Shown here piece by piece: positions 52,781-62,180 of a stretch of DNA of 64,000 nucleotides. Numbering within the stretch: position 1 is the stretch's first letter; each line of letters starts with the position of its first letter. Where the stretch lies: assembly GCF_019249215.1 (NCBI RefSeq), contig NZ_JAESDI010000006.1, forward strand, positions 267,478 through 331,477, written 5' to 3'. The DNA comes from Alteromonas lipotrueae (lineage in GTDB: Bacteria > Pseudomonadota > Gammaproteobacteria > Enterobacterales > Alteromonadaceae). The notes under the pieces are model-generated. The model was not told where the DNA came from, made no database searches, and worked only from the letters and a program-made list of their open reading frames with translations. A program made the position numbers and the translations under genes.

Positions 52781-52855
52781 TTCCTAGCTTTGTTTCTGTA
52801 TGTGTTCTTAAACTTAAGGTTATTGTTGGGGCCCAGCTTTTTCTGAATGTTAGGC

Positions 52856-55645
52856 TTAAGCTTCTTCTATAAACTGCTCATTTAACACCTGATACAAATA
52901 TTCAGGCTTAACGGGTTTTACGATGTGTGCATTCATACCAACAGCAAAGCTTTTTTCTATCTCTGTTTGCATAGCGTGGGCTGTCATCGCCACAATCGGA
53001 ACATCTAGCTTTAACTCTTCTCGAATTTTTTGAGCCGCAGTTAACCCGTCCATCACAGGCATTTGCATATCCATCAAGACAAGATCGAATCTGCTTTCTT
53101 GCTGCAACATTTGCAAAGCAATTAAGCCATTTTCTGCAACACTGACCTTGGCCTTAGTATCGGCTAAAAACAGCTTGGCAACTTTACGATTTATCGCATC
53201 ATCTTCAACCAGCAGGATATTTTTTTCAGAAAAATCGGGTGGCGCTTCGGCATCGCTTTCTAACGTTGCCATTTGAGGTTTGCCCCGTGTAGACATTCTC
53301 AGTAAGCAATTCTGCAACGAGCTGCTATTGACAGGTTTTTGCAGATAATACTCTACGCCCACTGGTCGCCCGAGGGTTTTAAGTGACTCAATATCATACG
53401 CTGACAACATCGCAATATTCGGCTTACCTTGACTGAATTCCTGATTGATAATTGAGGCCAACTCGATGCCATCAATATCTGCCATTTTCCAATCAATAAT
53501 GATTAAATCATACGGTGCATTACTTGCCATAGCGGTACGCAGATGCATAAGCGCTTCTTTACCCCCTGTGGCCAAATCTGGGTTTATATTGATGCGTAGT
53601 AACGCTTCGGCTATTGCTTGTCTAGACAGCATAACGTCGTCAACCACCAACACTTTTAAGTCGGATAACGTTAAGTTACCCAATGAACCGGGTTGTGGCA
53701 GCTGATCATGGTGCTCAACTAACACAGTAAAGAAGAAAGTAGCACCTTGACCAAGCTTACTTTCTACCCATATTTCCCCGCCCATCAACGAGACAAGGTG
53801 CTTACAAATTGATAAGCCTAACCCAGTTCCGCCATACTTACGGGTAATCGATTCGTCAGCTTGCGTAAAGGCATCAAACAAAGATTCTATCTGATTGGTA
53901 GATAGGCCAATTCCTGTATCTTTTACTGAGAACTCAAGTAACACGCCGTGCTCAGAGTATTTTTTATTGACTGATACGAATATCATGCCTTCGTCGGTAA
54001 ATTTAATAGCATTGCTTAGTAGGTTATTCAGTACTTGTTCAATACGCAGGGCATCACCAGACACTTGCAAGGGAACATCTCTTGCCACGTACTGTAATAA
54101 TTCTATACGCTTCTCTCTAGCATTTAACCCGTGTAACCGAATGACTTGCTCGACCAGTTTGTCAAGTTCAAATGCCTGAGATTCGATATCAAGTTTACCC
54201 GCTTCAATTTTTGAAAAATCTAGCACATCGTTAATAACCCCCAGCAGGGTTTGTGACGACTGTTCAATTTGGGTTAGGTTGGTTTTCTGTTCTTCATTTA
54301 CAACAGATTTTTGCGTCAGCTTTGTAAGTCCCACTATGGCGTTCACAGGCGTTCTAATTTCGTGGCTCATGCGGGCTAAAAATTCTGACTTCGCGTCGGT
54401 GGCTTTTTGTAGATTTAACGCAAGCTCTCGCAATTCTCGCTTCTGTTTGAGCGTGATAACAAACATAAAAAATAAAAGAATAGCGACACAGCAAATAGTG
54501 ACAATGATGTACACTTGGAACGTACTATTTTGTTCTGACAGTTGCTGACTAAGTTCTAATTGAGTAATTTTTCGTATCTTTTGGTCGGTTTCTAATCGGG
54601 CTCTGTTAAACGCTAGTTGCTCCGATTGACGCGTATCAAAAACCTGCTGCTTCAATTCTGAATGTTGGAAAAGAAACTGATAGGCATCGCGATATTGGTC
54701 CTTTAGAAGCGCAATATTGGCCTGCATCTTTAAGCCTTCATACTGATATTCAGTAATGTCTAAATCTTCTGCAATAGATAGGAGCTTTAAAACAGTTTGG
54801 CTGGCTTCATCAATGCGTTCGAGTTTGAGTAAGACTTCTGACTGCAGTGTAAGGCCCGCTAGCTCACGTTGGCGATGCTTTCCAAGCACAGCGTGCTTAA
54901 TAATTTCTTCAGTAACAGAGAGTGCTTCTTCGTAGTTGCCTAATTGCAGGTAAGTTTTTGCAAGATAGAAATTTAAGATAGGCGCGAATTTGTAGGGGTT
55001 AGTATTTACGTGGTCAATTAACGACTTCGCTTGTTTTACTTCTCCCTTGGCCAATAGGCCTGACACAATAAACCCGTACCCTTGCTCTTCATAATAAGTG
55101 TTGCCGCGTTTAATCGATTCTGCGACCAGTTGTTCACCTGTATTTATTAAATTATCGGCCCATTGATTCGATTTAGAATACAAATTTCCGATGGCTTGCA
55201 ACGTGTTTTGTATGTAGCTGGTGTCTAACGACTGATGAATACTCAGGCTATTAAGGAGCAATTCTAACGACTCGCCATATAAATCAAAGAAATAGGTTAT
55301 TATCCCTTGTCGTCTTAAGGCTTCAGCAAGTTGCAATTGGTTATTGGCCTCTGTGGCGAGCTTTTTTGCTTGGGTTGCCATTTCATAGGCTAGCTTGTAA
55401 TTACCCTCAAGAATGTACGAGTGACTTTTTAGGTTAAGTAAATGCGCTTGGTAGGCGGGTAGGTTTTTGTCAGCCAAATACCGTTCGGCTTGATTAAGAA
55501 GTTTTTTGGCTAGGGTGGGATTAACGAACACATTCTTATCGGCGGTTTGTAGTACTTTATCAATATCGACAGTTGCGTCTTGAGAAAACACTGAAAAGCT
55601 GGGGAGTGCTAAAAGCACTACCCACAAAAGCCACAACAATCTCAT
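52856..55645 (-). CDS. TPR-sensor hybrid histidine kinase in the borosin operon
   Basis: A 929-residue protein: signal peptide (about 1-22), a periplasmic helical TPR-like region (about 25-350; paired-helix repeats such as [16 protein letters not shown] and [14 protein letters not shown]), one membrane helix (about 373-397), HisKA with His428 in [12 protein letters not shown], HATPase ([28 protein letters not shown]) and two receivers with phosphosites Asp718 ([11 protein letters not shown]) and Asp859 ([11 protein letters not shown]). There is no output domain, so the phosphate must pass to an unlinked regulator. It begins 29 bases after the borosin precursor gene on the same strand, so cotranscription with the borosin genes is likely. 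TPR sensors often bind peptides, which makes the neighbour a candidate ligand (inference). Confidence 0.9.
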   Translation of the reverse strand: MRLLWLLWVVLLALPSFSVFSQDATVDIDKVLQTADKNVFVNPTLAKKLLNQAERYLADKNLPAYQAHLLNLKSHSYILEGNYKLAYEMATQAKKLATEANNQLQLAEALRRQGIITYFFDLYGESLELLLNSLSIHQSLDTSYIQNTLQAIGNLYSKSNQWADNLINTGEQLVAESIKRGNTYYEEQGYGFIVSGLLAKGEVKQAKSLIDHVNTNPYKFAPILNFYLAKTYLQLGNYEEALSVTEEIIKHAVLGKHRQRELAGLTLQSEVLLKLERIDEASQTVLKLLSIAEDLDITEYQYEGLKMQANIALLKDQYRDAYQFLFQHSELKQQVFDTRQSEQLAFNRARLETDQKIRKITQLELSQQLSEQNSTFQVYIIVTICCVAILLFFMFVITLKQKRELRELALNLQKATDAKSEFLARMSHEIRTPVNAIVGLTKLTQKSVVNEEQKTNLTQIEQSSQTLLGVINDVLDFSKIEAGKLDIESQAFELDKLVEQVIRLHGLNAREKRIELLQYVARDVPLQVSGDALRIEQVLNNLLSNAIKFTDEGMIFVSVNKKYSEHGVLLEFSVKDTGIGLSTNQIESLFDAFTQADESITRKYGGTGLGLSICKHLVSLMGGEIWVESKLGQGATFFFTVLVEHHDQLPQPGSLGNLTLSDLKVLVVDDVMLSRQAIAEALLRININPDLATGGKEALMHLRTAMASNAPYDLIIIDWKMADIDGIELASIINQEFSQGKPNIAMLSAYDIESLKTLGRPVGVEYYLQKPVNSSSLQNCLLRMSTRGKPQMATLESDAEAPPDFSEKNILLVEDDAINRKVAKLFLADTKAKVSVAENGLIALQMLQQESRFDLVLMDMQMPVMDGLTAAQKIREELKLDVPIVAMTAHAMQTEIEKSFAVGMNAHIVKPVKPEYLYQVLNEQFIEEA

Positions 55646-55674
55646 GAAATTATATCCATCTCGCCAGTATCAAC

Positions 55675-55884
55675 CTATTTCGAGTGACTGATTTCTAGGT
55701 TGTCTGCACCTTCAGCTTCACATCGGCTTTTTATCGCATCAATATCGTTTTTCGCGCATATTTGAACATCTTCGTCAGATAGACCAAAAGCTTCAGCAGT
55801 TCCTTTTGGATCGCTGACATACTGCTGTTTTAATTTTTCATCTTTATCCATAGCGATCAAAAATTTTACTAGTAAATCATTCAT
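55675..55884 (-). CDS. Split borosin precursor peptide (SonA-like)
   Basis: A 69-residue peptide with a helical leader (LLVKFLIAMDKDEKLKQQY, DPKGTAEAFGLSDEDVQ, NDIDAIK) and a short C-terminal core NLEISHSK. The leader follows the borosin-binding domain of Shewanella SonA as I recall it (FFxxLxxDxxLxxxYxxxPxxxxxxxGLtdeE). Leu63, Ile65, Ser66 and His67 fall at the same numbers as the L63-V-I65-S-H of SonA, where L63 and I65 are reported N-methylated. So Leu63 and Ile65 are the predicted backbone-methylation sites. AAAGGAA lies six bases before the ATG. It lies 40 bases downstream of the methyltransferase gene. Confidence 0.85.
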   Translation of the reverse strand: MNDLLVKFLIAMDKDEKLKQQYVSDPKGTAEAFGLSDEDVQICAKNDIDAIKSRCEAEGADNLEISHSK

Positions 55885-55924
55885 TTTTTATTCCTTTATT
55901 TTATGTGGTTAGACACTTAGGTTT

Positions 55925-56749
55925 TTAGCCAAACAACTTCTGTTCAAAAAGGGCAGGGGTTAAATCTAGTTCTGCCATCGATTTCATATCAAAATCTGGT
56001 AATCCTTTAGAAGGGATCACCAAAGTAGTGATAGGTTTTGGTATTACCGCCGCTAAATCTTTTAGTTCAAGATAGTCTATTCGAGGAGCGGCAATGGGGA
56101 TGGTAGAGGCTTCATAAACGATAATGCTGTGCTCAGGAGAAAAGTACTTTAACAATTCGTTTTTAAGCTGCATTAGGCCTGGGTGCGATGTTCGGTGTTT
56201 GTTATGGGTAAAATCAGCAATACTGCCAATCTGCCAGATAATTTGCATCATATGAGGATCTAAAGTGTATTGCCTAAGCAGGAACTGAGTAGCCTCATAT
56301 GACTGGCATCCATAATGCGCGGGGTCTAATCCTAAGTCAGCAATTAAGCAGTCCTCAGCAGAAATTCCCGGTAACATTTCGGCATTATAACCTTCTTCTT
56401 TTAACTGTTTGATGGCTTCATGGGAGGGATTCACAAATACGCCTGGATGACCATAAAATGCTGCGACCACTTTTTTTCCCGCCTTCACCTCATCAACGAT
56501 GCGCTGCGTCATTTTTTGGTAGGTGATTGCCCGAGATTTACCTTGCTCGTAAAGGTGGCGTAAACACACCACGTTCGAGTTTATCATTTTTAAATTGATT
56601 AGCGCCGACTGCGTGACAACGCTCAATATGATATCGGCTGTTTTAAGTAGGCTTTCCGTAATTAAGGTCATTTGGCCAGATACAGTAATTCCTGTACCTA
56701 CAACTACCAAAGATCCTTTTGATTCTATGTTCATTTCGTCCATTTCCAT
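55925..56749 (-). CDS. Borosin alpha-N-methyltransferase (SonM-like)
   Basis: A 274-residue TP-methylase-fold enzyme: VVVGTGITVSGQMTL, FYGHPGVF (100-103 GHPG), LPGISAEDCLIADLGLDP. It is not a corrin or siroheme methylase: it has the borosin signature Tyr67-x5-Arg73-x3-Tyr77 followed 22 residues later by Tyr99, the same spacing as Tyr66/Arg72/Tyr76/Tyr98 of fungal OphMA (recalled). It should methylate backbone amides of the precursor encoded 40 bases downstream using S-adenosylmethionine. Unlike OphMA, the substrate is a separate protein. Start: Met1 (56749) has no ribosome site; Met6 (56734) has GGA upstream and is possible. Confidence 0.88.
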   Translation of the reverse strand: MEMDEMNIESKGSLVVVGTGITVSGQMTLITESLLKTADIILSVVTQSALINLKMINSNVVCLRHLYEQGKSRAITYQKMTQRIVDEVKAGKKVVAAFYGHPGVFVNPSHEAIKQLKEEGYNAEMLPGISAEDCLIADLGLDPAHYGCQSYEATQFLLRQYTLDPHMMQIIWQIGSIADFTHNKHRTSHPGLMQLKNELLKYFSPEHSIIVYEASTIPIAAPRIDYLELKDLAAVIPKPITTLVIPSKGLPDFDMKSMAELDLTPALFEQKLFG

Positions 56750-56924
56750 TGAGAATTAACTACGTATAGCCTCAATGAAATATAATGGAAAATATACCCA
56801 TTGTTAATCATTTTATGCTTATATCTGATATAGTTTTGAAGTAGAGAAGGAGTGCGCTTTAAAGTGAATAGTTATAAAGTACTATGCTCTGAATAAAGAA
56901 TTGCTAAATAAGATAGGGTTTAAA

Positions 56925-57125
56925 ATGTTAAAACACGGCGGTATGACTATAACAAGTTCAGCTATATGTTTAGCGACACTGGGCGCACTGTCTACACTGC
57001 CAGGCTGCACGTTTAGTCACGATCCTAGTGCAAAAACCCAGAAGCCAGTTTGTGTAGCAGTTTTAACGAATTCACTCAATTGCGAAAATGAACCACTGGC
57101 TTATAACGAAACCAATCACTCATAG
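56925..57125 (+). CDS. Small putative lipoprotein
   Basis: A 66-residue frame with a signal peptide and lipobox LPGC, then 37 residues containing two further cysteines. AGGG lies six bases before the ATG at 56925. It is divergent from the borosin genes. A 40-residue frame in the +1 phase (57088-57210, ending LESELENNRRNR) overlaps its end and could be a separate small gene or the original tail after a frameshift. Confidence 0.6.
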   Translation: MLKHGGMTITSSAICLATLGALSTLPGCTFSHDPSAKTQKPVCVAVLTNSLNCENEPLAYNETNHS

Positions 57126-57219
57126 TGAATTCGACCAGCAAATGCTTCCGGTCAATCAGCGTGAAGGCATGCTTGAAAGTGAGCTAGAAAATAACAGGCG
57201 TAATCGCTAGCGCGAATAC

Positions 57220-57254
57220 CGCGTTGCATTTACCTTATGATAAAATGCAGCGCG
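57220..57254. other. Twelve-bp hairpin, not followed by a T-run
   Basis: CGCGTTGCATTT pairs with AAATGCAGCGCG (one G-T pair) around an 11-base loop. It sits between the lipoprotein and the convergent NTF2-like gene. Without a T-tract it is not a standard terminator. Confidence 0.6.
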
Positions 57255-57278
57255 ATGAGTTAATCTTTAATAGGCCTC

Positions 57279-57743
57279 TTATGGCTGATATGGCAATGAA
57301 GATTGGTGCAAAATAATACGAACCTTGCCATCTTCACACTGCTTAAAGACAAAGCTTTTGTTCACAAATATGTGACTGTCGTCATCCCCAATAAAATGAA
57401 CGTTGCACTGCACAATGGCCAGTTCGCCGTTTAAAATAAAATCTTCTTTGCTGTACCACACTTTAACCCAAGGCTTAAGTTTAAAACCATTGTCGTTGGG
57501 GTAATCGCTGTTTCCGCCAACAAAGTAAGAAAGCGCGCCTTCTTTGGTAGGGCGGAACGTGTGCTGGCCAAACGTTAAAGTAGGCTTAAACAAAACATGG
57601 CCATTATCATAATCATAGCTGTCAGAGAGCACTTGAAGAGAAAACGCTTGAACGTCTCCACCTTCGGTATGTACTTTCCCAACTTTTACAACATTATCGC
57701 ACCACGTTTGTAGCGCCGAATGCACCATCTCTTTAGTAAACAT
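57279..57743 (-). CDS. NTF2-like (SnoaL-superfamily) protein
   Basis: A 154-residue protein with a SnoaL/NTF2 pattern: N-terminal helix (MFTKEMVHSALQTWCDNVVKVG), LFKPTLTFGQHTFRPTKEGALSYFVGG and strands ELAIVQCNVHFIGD and SFVFKQCEDGKVRIILHQSSLPY. Relatives in marine bacteria are sometimes misnamed phosphoribosyl-AMP cyclohydrolase; no such motif is here. Function unknown. The ATG at 57743 has GAGG nine bases upstream. Confidence 0.8.
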   Translation of the reverse strand: MFTKEMVHSALQTWCDNVVKVGKVHTEGGDVQAFSLQVLSDSYDYDNGHVLFKPTLTFGQHTFRPTKEGALSYFVGGNSDYPNDNGFKLKPWVKVWYSKEDFILNGELAIVQCNVHFIGDDDSHIFVNKSFVFKQCEDGKVRIILHQSSLPYQP

Positions 57744-58066
57744 AATGTATACCTCTGCGTTAAAATATCGTTTGTTAGTTTTAAAGCTGGTTAGCAAATT
57801 TTAAAATGGTTTCGTCTTTTGCGCAAAACGCCAGCAACGTTTCTTCACGTTGTAAAATTATAAACGAAACACATAAATGCGTTAACAAACAGATACTGTA
57901 ATACAAATCGCCCTTTTTGTTATGTGATATCATCACGCTAATAGCTTAAATAATTGGCTACAGTTAGCAATAGTAATTGGAGATAGCTTTTATCTATCAA
58001 GTGGAAATTCACTCGAATTTTTTACTGCGTATTAATTGCATAAATGTAGTCTGTGATTATTCTAAC
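57744..58066. other. 323-base gene-free region
   Basis: It lies between two minus-strand genes. It is AT-rich and I see no gene or clear regulatory motif; the NTF2-like gene's promoter is presumably here. Confidence 0.5.
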
Positions 58067-58798
58067 TTATCTACCGCCCGCAATATCAATAAATGAACCT
58101 GTTACGTAAGATGCTTCATCTGATAATAACCATGCGATAGCATCTGCCACTTCCTGTGTATTGCCTCCGCGTCCCATCGGAATTTGTGAGCTTAGGCGAT
58201 TTACGCGATCGGGTTCACCTCCGTCTGCATGTATATCGGTGGCAATAAAGCCAGGGCGCACGCTATTGACTCTAATATTTTGGCTAGCAAGTTCTAACGA
58301 CATACCTGTGGTAAGCGTATCCATAGCGCCTTTTGATGCAGCATAATCAACGTATTCAAACGGGGCCCCTGTACGAGATGCAACCGAAGACACGTTCACA
58401 ATGGCGCCATCACTTTGAATTTGTTTCATAAAAGCTTTCGCGCAAAGAAAGGCGCTAAGTACATTTGTAGTCAGTATTGTTGTGAAGCGCTCGGCACTGA
58501 TGTCAGAAAATGGGGTTTTGGTAAATAGTACGCCCACATTGTTGACTAGATGCGTGACGGTGCCGAACTCAGCGTTAACTTTGTTAAACATGCTTTGAAC
58601 TTCTGCCTCTTCTGAGACATCCGCTTTATGAGTAATTGCAACGCCGCCTCTGGTGTTAATTGAAGTGCATAAAGCTTTCGCAAGCTTTTCATTTTTCAGG
58701 TAGTTGATGCAAACATGGTAACCCTTTTTAGATAGCGTAAAAGCGGTAGCGGCACCAATACCCCTACTAGCCCCAGTTATAATCGCAACTTTTTTCAA
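58067..58798 (-). CDS. SDR family oxidoreductase
   Basis: A 243-residue classical short-chain dehydrogenase: TGASRGIG cofactor loop, NNVGV, active-site Ser in NVSSVAS, YxxxK in YVDYAASKGAMDTLT, RPGFIATD, and SYVTGSFIDIAGGR. It is FabG-like; the Arg after TGAS and Asn40-Tyr41 suggest NADPH preference. The substrate is unknown. Confidence 0.92.
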   Translation of the reverse strand: MKKVAIITGASRGIGAATAFTLSKKGYHVCINYLKNEKLAKALCTSINTRGGVAITHKADVSEEAEVQSMFNKVNAEFGTVTHLVNNVGVLFTKTPFSDISAERFTTILTTNVLSAFLCAKAFMKQIQSDGAIVNVSSVASRTGAPFEYVDYAASKGAMDTLTTGMSLELASQNIRVNSVRPGFIATDIHADGGEPDRVNRLSSQIPMGRGGNTQEVADAIAWLLSDEASYVTGSFIDIAGGR

Positions 58799-58884
58799 CT
58801 TTCAGTCCCTGTTTGTCTAGCTCGCCACTGTAGCGTATTTGAATTGGATTGAACCAACCCTAGGTCGATTTAGAGAATTATTCT

Positions 58885-59733
58885 TTATTGTTTGCCGTCG
58901 ATGCTGTTTACAAAGTGTTTATACAAGTCTTCTGAGGCGTTAAGCATCTTGTAATCTAACAGATGGTCTAGTTCTGGGTAATCAATGTGCTTACAACGAG
59001 ACCGTTCATTTTCTATCATACGTTCGCAGATTGAAGCCGCCATAGAAGAGGACGGCCATATTTCATCCATTCCCCCCGAATAAAGCACAACATTTCCGCG
59101 AATATTTTCAACAGGGATTGTCGCACTTCCTCCATCCGTTCTATTTTGTAAAGATTGGGTATATAGGTCTAACAATCCTTCAACAGGTCCGGTTGGATTG
59201 AAGGCAACAAAGGGTAATCCCTTTTTGTTGTGACTCCAGCTTGAGCCCGGTACCGTTTGCCAATCATCTAGAATGCCTGCCCACACCACTGAGCTTGGTG
59301 CAATCGCGATTACTCTATCGAATGCGTTGTCGCGAGAAGCAAGCAGCAACGCCAACTCGGCGCCTTTAGACCATCCGATGAGCGTGATATGTTTTTGTGC
59401 AGGGTGTTTTTGTTTTAGCCAAGCTGTCGCTTTTTCGAAATAGGAGAGGGGAATTTCTTCTAATTCTCTGGGAAGCATATCGGCTTTGAAATAAGCAATG
59501 GCTAACGTAGGGTGACCATTATTGGCGATGACTTCAGCAAGCTTGGTAGGAATGCCGCCCTCTGAACCACCAAGTACGATAACAGGCTGTTTGTAGGAAT
59601 TAGCGGGTGGCTGATAATAGTGACCCACAATACCATCTTGTTCCACGCTAAGGGCTTGCGGGGCAGCAATTGAAGCAAGTGCTGGCAAGAGTGAGGTTAA
59701 AAATAGTAAAAAGTGGCTCTTTTTAAATTTCAT
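58885..59733 (-). CDS. Exported alpha/beta hydrolase, BAAT C-terminal type
   Basis: A 282-residue protein: signal peptide ending SIAA, then an alpha/beta hydrolase of the bile-acid-CoA:amino-acid N-acyltransferase C-terminal type. The nucleophile elbow is GWSKGAE (Gly-x-Ser-x-Gly), the acid probably in GGMDEIWPS, and the histidine in LDHLLDY. The oxyanion region is GGSEGGIPTKLAE. It may be a periplasmic thioesterase or acyltransferase. AAGGAAA lies before the ATG. Confidence 0.87.
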   Translation of the reverse strand: MKFKKSHFLLFLTSLLPALASIAAPQALSVEQDGIVGHYYQPPANSYKQPVIVLGGSEGGIPTKLAEVIANNGHPTLAIAYFKADMLPRELEEIPLSYFEKATAWLKQKHPAQKHITLIGWSKGAELALLLASRDNAFDRVIAIAPSSVVWAGILDDWQTVPGSSWSHNKKGLPFVAFNPTGPVEGLLDLYTQSLQNRTDGGSATIPVENIRGNVVLYSGGMDEIWPSSSMAASICERMIENERSRCKHIDYPELDHLLDYKMLNASEDLYKHFVNSIDGKQ

Positions 59734-59789
59734 ATTTTGTTTTTCCTTTAAGCGCTCAAATGCTAAAATATGTTTAGTTTTTGATGGCT

Positions 59790-60029
59790 TTATTCTGAGC
59801 CAAATATGCCACGAAAAAGGGCGGTAAATACACCTGACATAGTGTCTTCTATAGCATCGGTTTCGGGTGAATTCTTTTTAGCGTGCATTGCGTTCGATTC
59901 TTCTTGTTCCCTTTTTTCTGCACTAGAAGATGCACCGTCAAGAAAATCACCCACCGTTTTGTTAGAGGTGGATGCGCATCCTGATGAAATAGCTGACGCT
60001 ATCAAAATGGCTGTTAATTTGGTTTTCAT
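59790..60029 (-). CDS. Small lipoprotein, unknown function
   Basis: A 79-residue protein with signal peptide, lipobox SSGC and a hydrophilic mature part (charged middle, amphipathic GVFTALFRGIFGSE end). GGAAA lies upstream of the ATG. It lies 56 bases downstream of the hydrolase gene on the same strand (transcribed before it). No family recognised. Confidence 0.7.
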   Translation of the reverse strand: MKTKLTAILIASAISSGCASTSNKTVGDFLDGASSSAEKREQEESNAMHAKKNSPETDAIEDTMSGVFTALFRGIFGSE

Positions 60030-60144
60030 TTAATTTCCATATTTTATAAGTGCATAACGCGGCAAATAAGGGGGGCGCCTATAGTAAGAAGTGGTACCTG
60101 TGTTTGCGTCCAAGCCGAGATAGCGAGATATTTTGACTGTTAGT

Positions 60145-60651
60145 TTAGCAGCGTGAATGAACAAATCGAAGCACCTGTTCGTTTTTACCCTGAGTTTCAA
60201 CTATAGAATCTAATTTAGCACCCGATGACGCTATAAGCGATGATGAAACTTTATTACTCTTGTAGCAATGAATATGTACCTCATCGACGCCAATTTCAAA
60301 GGCTTTTTCTAGCGTTAGATTAAGGAGTTTCATACCATAGCCTTGCCCACGCTTAGAAGGCCTTATTCCCAACCCTATATGACCTCCTGCAAACCGTAAT
60401 GCATCATTCAAACAATGCCTTAGATGGGAACAACCGACAATTTCACTGTTTTCAATAAGCCAAAATGTCGTATTGGGAACTAAGTTTTCTGGCAAGTTTA
60501 CGCCCTTGGAATAGCCATTCAATAGGTTAACAAAAGATGCAAAATTTGAATGGTCTAAGTCAAGCGGGTAAGGGTACCGTTCTTCGTTTCCCAGCTCTTT
60601 GATGTATTCTTTGTAACTGGCTTCGTAGAGCACTGTGGGCGTAATTAGCAT
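60145..60651 (-). CDS. GNAT family N-acetyltransferase
   Basis: A 168-residue GNAT protein: the acetyl-CoA loop is RPSKRGQGYGMKLL, preceded by the strand GGHIGLGI and followed by VDEVHIHCYKSNKVSSSLIASSGAK (the usual N-x-xSxxxxxKxGF equivalent). The substrate is unknown; similar proteins are common in accessory regions. Confidence 0.88.
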   Translation of the reverse strand: MLITPTVLYEASYKEYIKELGNEERYPYPLDLDHSNFASFVNLLNGYSKGVNLPENLVPNTTFWLIENSEIVGCSHLRHCLNDALRFAGGHIGLGIRPSKRGQGYGMKLLNLTLEKAFEIGVDEVHIHCYKSNKVSSSLIASSGAKLDSIVETQGKNEQVLRFVHSRC

Positions 60652-60675
60652 AAATTTCCTTCTAAGCAGCTAACT

Positions 60676-60960
60676 TCATTTTGGGGTAATAATACGTGGG
60701 ATAAGCTTGGCGCCAAGAAACACATGTCTGCTGGTTGCTGTGCGATGAACCGAGGTAAGAGGTGCATTCTCGTAGTTTTTCGCGCACAAGCTAAGCGCAT
60801 ACTCCACAGCATATTTATCGACACTTGGCAAACCAGTAAACGCTACATCACAGCCTAAATTGCGCTTGCCACTGTTGTCTGTGTAGTAAAGCTTACCTGT
60901 GGTACAGCCACCCATAAATATGAAAATGAGAACGATAAAAATAAACTTCAATTGTTCCAC
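60676..60960 (-). CDS. Small lipoprotein, unknown function
   Basis: A 94-residue protein with a short signal peptide and lipobox MGGC. Its mature part has two cysteines (NLGCDVAFTGLP, SLCAKNYENA), likely a disulfide. The start is GTG with AAGG five bases upstream. It follows the 2-helix membrane protein gene by 33 bases. Confidence 0.7.
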   Translation of the reverse strand: MEQLKFIFIVLIFIFMGGCTTGKLYYTDNSGKRNLGCDVAFTGLPSVDKYAVEYALSLCAKNYENAPLTSVHRTATSRHVFLGAKLIPRIITPK

Positions 60961-60993
60961 TAGCCTTGTTTACCTGCTAACTAGCCAAGAATG

Positions 60994-61272
60994 CTAACGT
61001 GCAATGCACTCGCTTTCTTTCAGCGCGATTATTTGTCTAAGGTACTCTGTTCTTTTCATTGCAGCATTTCCCGTTACAAAGATATTGGAGGCCAATAAAA
61101 TGGCTAAATAACCATTATCAATAGGGGAGATAAATACGTTGTTGATGAAAATAAAAATGACAACGAATAGAAACGCAAAACCAGGAACGTAGTAGACACG
61201 AGAAAATTTTTTCTCTAAGTTCTGAATTTTAGTTATCTTCTGTAAAGCTAATTCAGCATCAATATTGTCCAT
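60994..61272 (-). CDS. Small two-helix membrane protein
   Basis: A 92-residue protein with two hydrophobic segments (about residues 28-50 and 55-73) between charged ends. AGGAGG-like GGGAGG lies 13-18 bases before the ATG, which is further than usual. It is probably cotranscribed with the lipoprotein gene downstream. Not recognised. Confidence 0.65.
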   Translation of the reverse strand: MDNIDAELALQKITKIQNLEKKFSRVYYVPGFAFLFVVIFIFINNVFISPIDNGYLAILLASNIFVTGNAAMKRTEYLRQIIALKESECIAR

Positions 61273-61490
61273 CTATTAATATAACCTCCCTGATCAAATT
61301 AACTAGAAATATAACACCCAAGGCGTGTTTAGCGGGTACAGCAGATTGTTACAAGACATTTCTCACACTGTTCCCAGTTCTATTTTCCCCACCCCTGAAA
61401 CGTATTCTTGCGCTTGACTCATACTTTCAATTCAATTCCTACATGAAAGCTTAACTTGTAAAGAGGCTGCTATTGTAGATAAACCCATTG

Positions 61491-62180
61491 TCATGCAACC
61501 ACTCCAAAGATGCGACCTACAACTGCTGTCAATACCATTGCAAGCGCACCCCAAAAAGTCACTCTGATAGCCCCCACAGTCATTGATGCACCGCCTGCGC
61601 GTGCTGCGATCGCACCTAGAGCGGCGAGGAACATTAAAGATAAAGCTGCGACGATAGGTATAAGTAGCTCTTGTGGCACTAACCAGGCAACCGCTAAAGG
61701 AAGTGCAGCGCCTACTGTGAAAGCACCCGCCGACGAGAAAGCCGCTTGAATGGGCTGCGCATTAGCGCTTTGTGAAATTCCGATATCATCTTTGGCATGA
61801 GCGCCAAGAGCATCGTGAGCCATCAGCTGCTCAGCAACTTGTTTAGCCAGAGTTGGTTCAAGGCCTCTACCTTCGTATATTGTTGCTAGCTCTTCTTTTT
61901 CAGATTCAAAATTTTGATCCAGTGATTTTTGCTCTATGGCGAGATCGGCATTTTCTGTATCTGATTGAGAACTAACTGAAACGTATTCACCAGCAGCCAT
62001 AGACATAGCCCCAGCAACTAAACCTGCAGCACCAGCGAGAAGAATGTCTTCATGGGCAGTACTCGCAGCGGCAACACCGATGATAAGGCTTGCAGTAGAT
62101 ACAATTCCGTCATTTGCACCAAGTACTGCTGCGCGCAACCAACCTACGCGTTGTGAACGATGTATTTCAGTATGAGTCAT
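61491..62180 (-). CDS. VIT1/CCC1-type iron/manganese transporter
   Basis: A 229-residue membrane protein: N-terminal WLRAAVLGANDGIVSTASLIIGVAAA, GAMSMAAGEYVSVSSQSDTE, a cytoplasmic helical metal-binding region (ESEKEELATIYEGRGLEP, about 85-135) with glutamates, and three C-terminal helices. This is the VIT/CCC1 family, which exports Fe2+ or Mn2+. It is a single gene; no Fur box was identified by eye. Confidence 0.92.
   Translation of the reverse strand: MTHTEIHRSQRVGWLRAAVLGANDGIVSTASLIIGVAAASTAHEDILLAGAAGLVAGAMSMAAGEYVSVSSQSDTENADLAIEQKSLDQNFESEKEELATIYEGRGLEPTLAKQVAEQLMAHDALGAHAKDDIGISQSANAQPIQAAFSSAGAFTVGAALPLAVAWLVPQELLIPIVAALSLMFLAALGAIAARAGGASMTVGAIRVTFWGALAMVLTAVVGRIFGVVA

Noticed and set aside
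55925..56749. Uroporphyrinogen or precorrin methyltransferase
   Set aside because: The fold is the same, but the Tyr/Arg/Tyr/Tyr signature, the adjacent precursor peptide and the lack of any cobalamin or siroheme gene favour a borosin enzyme.
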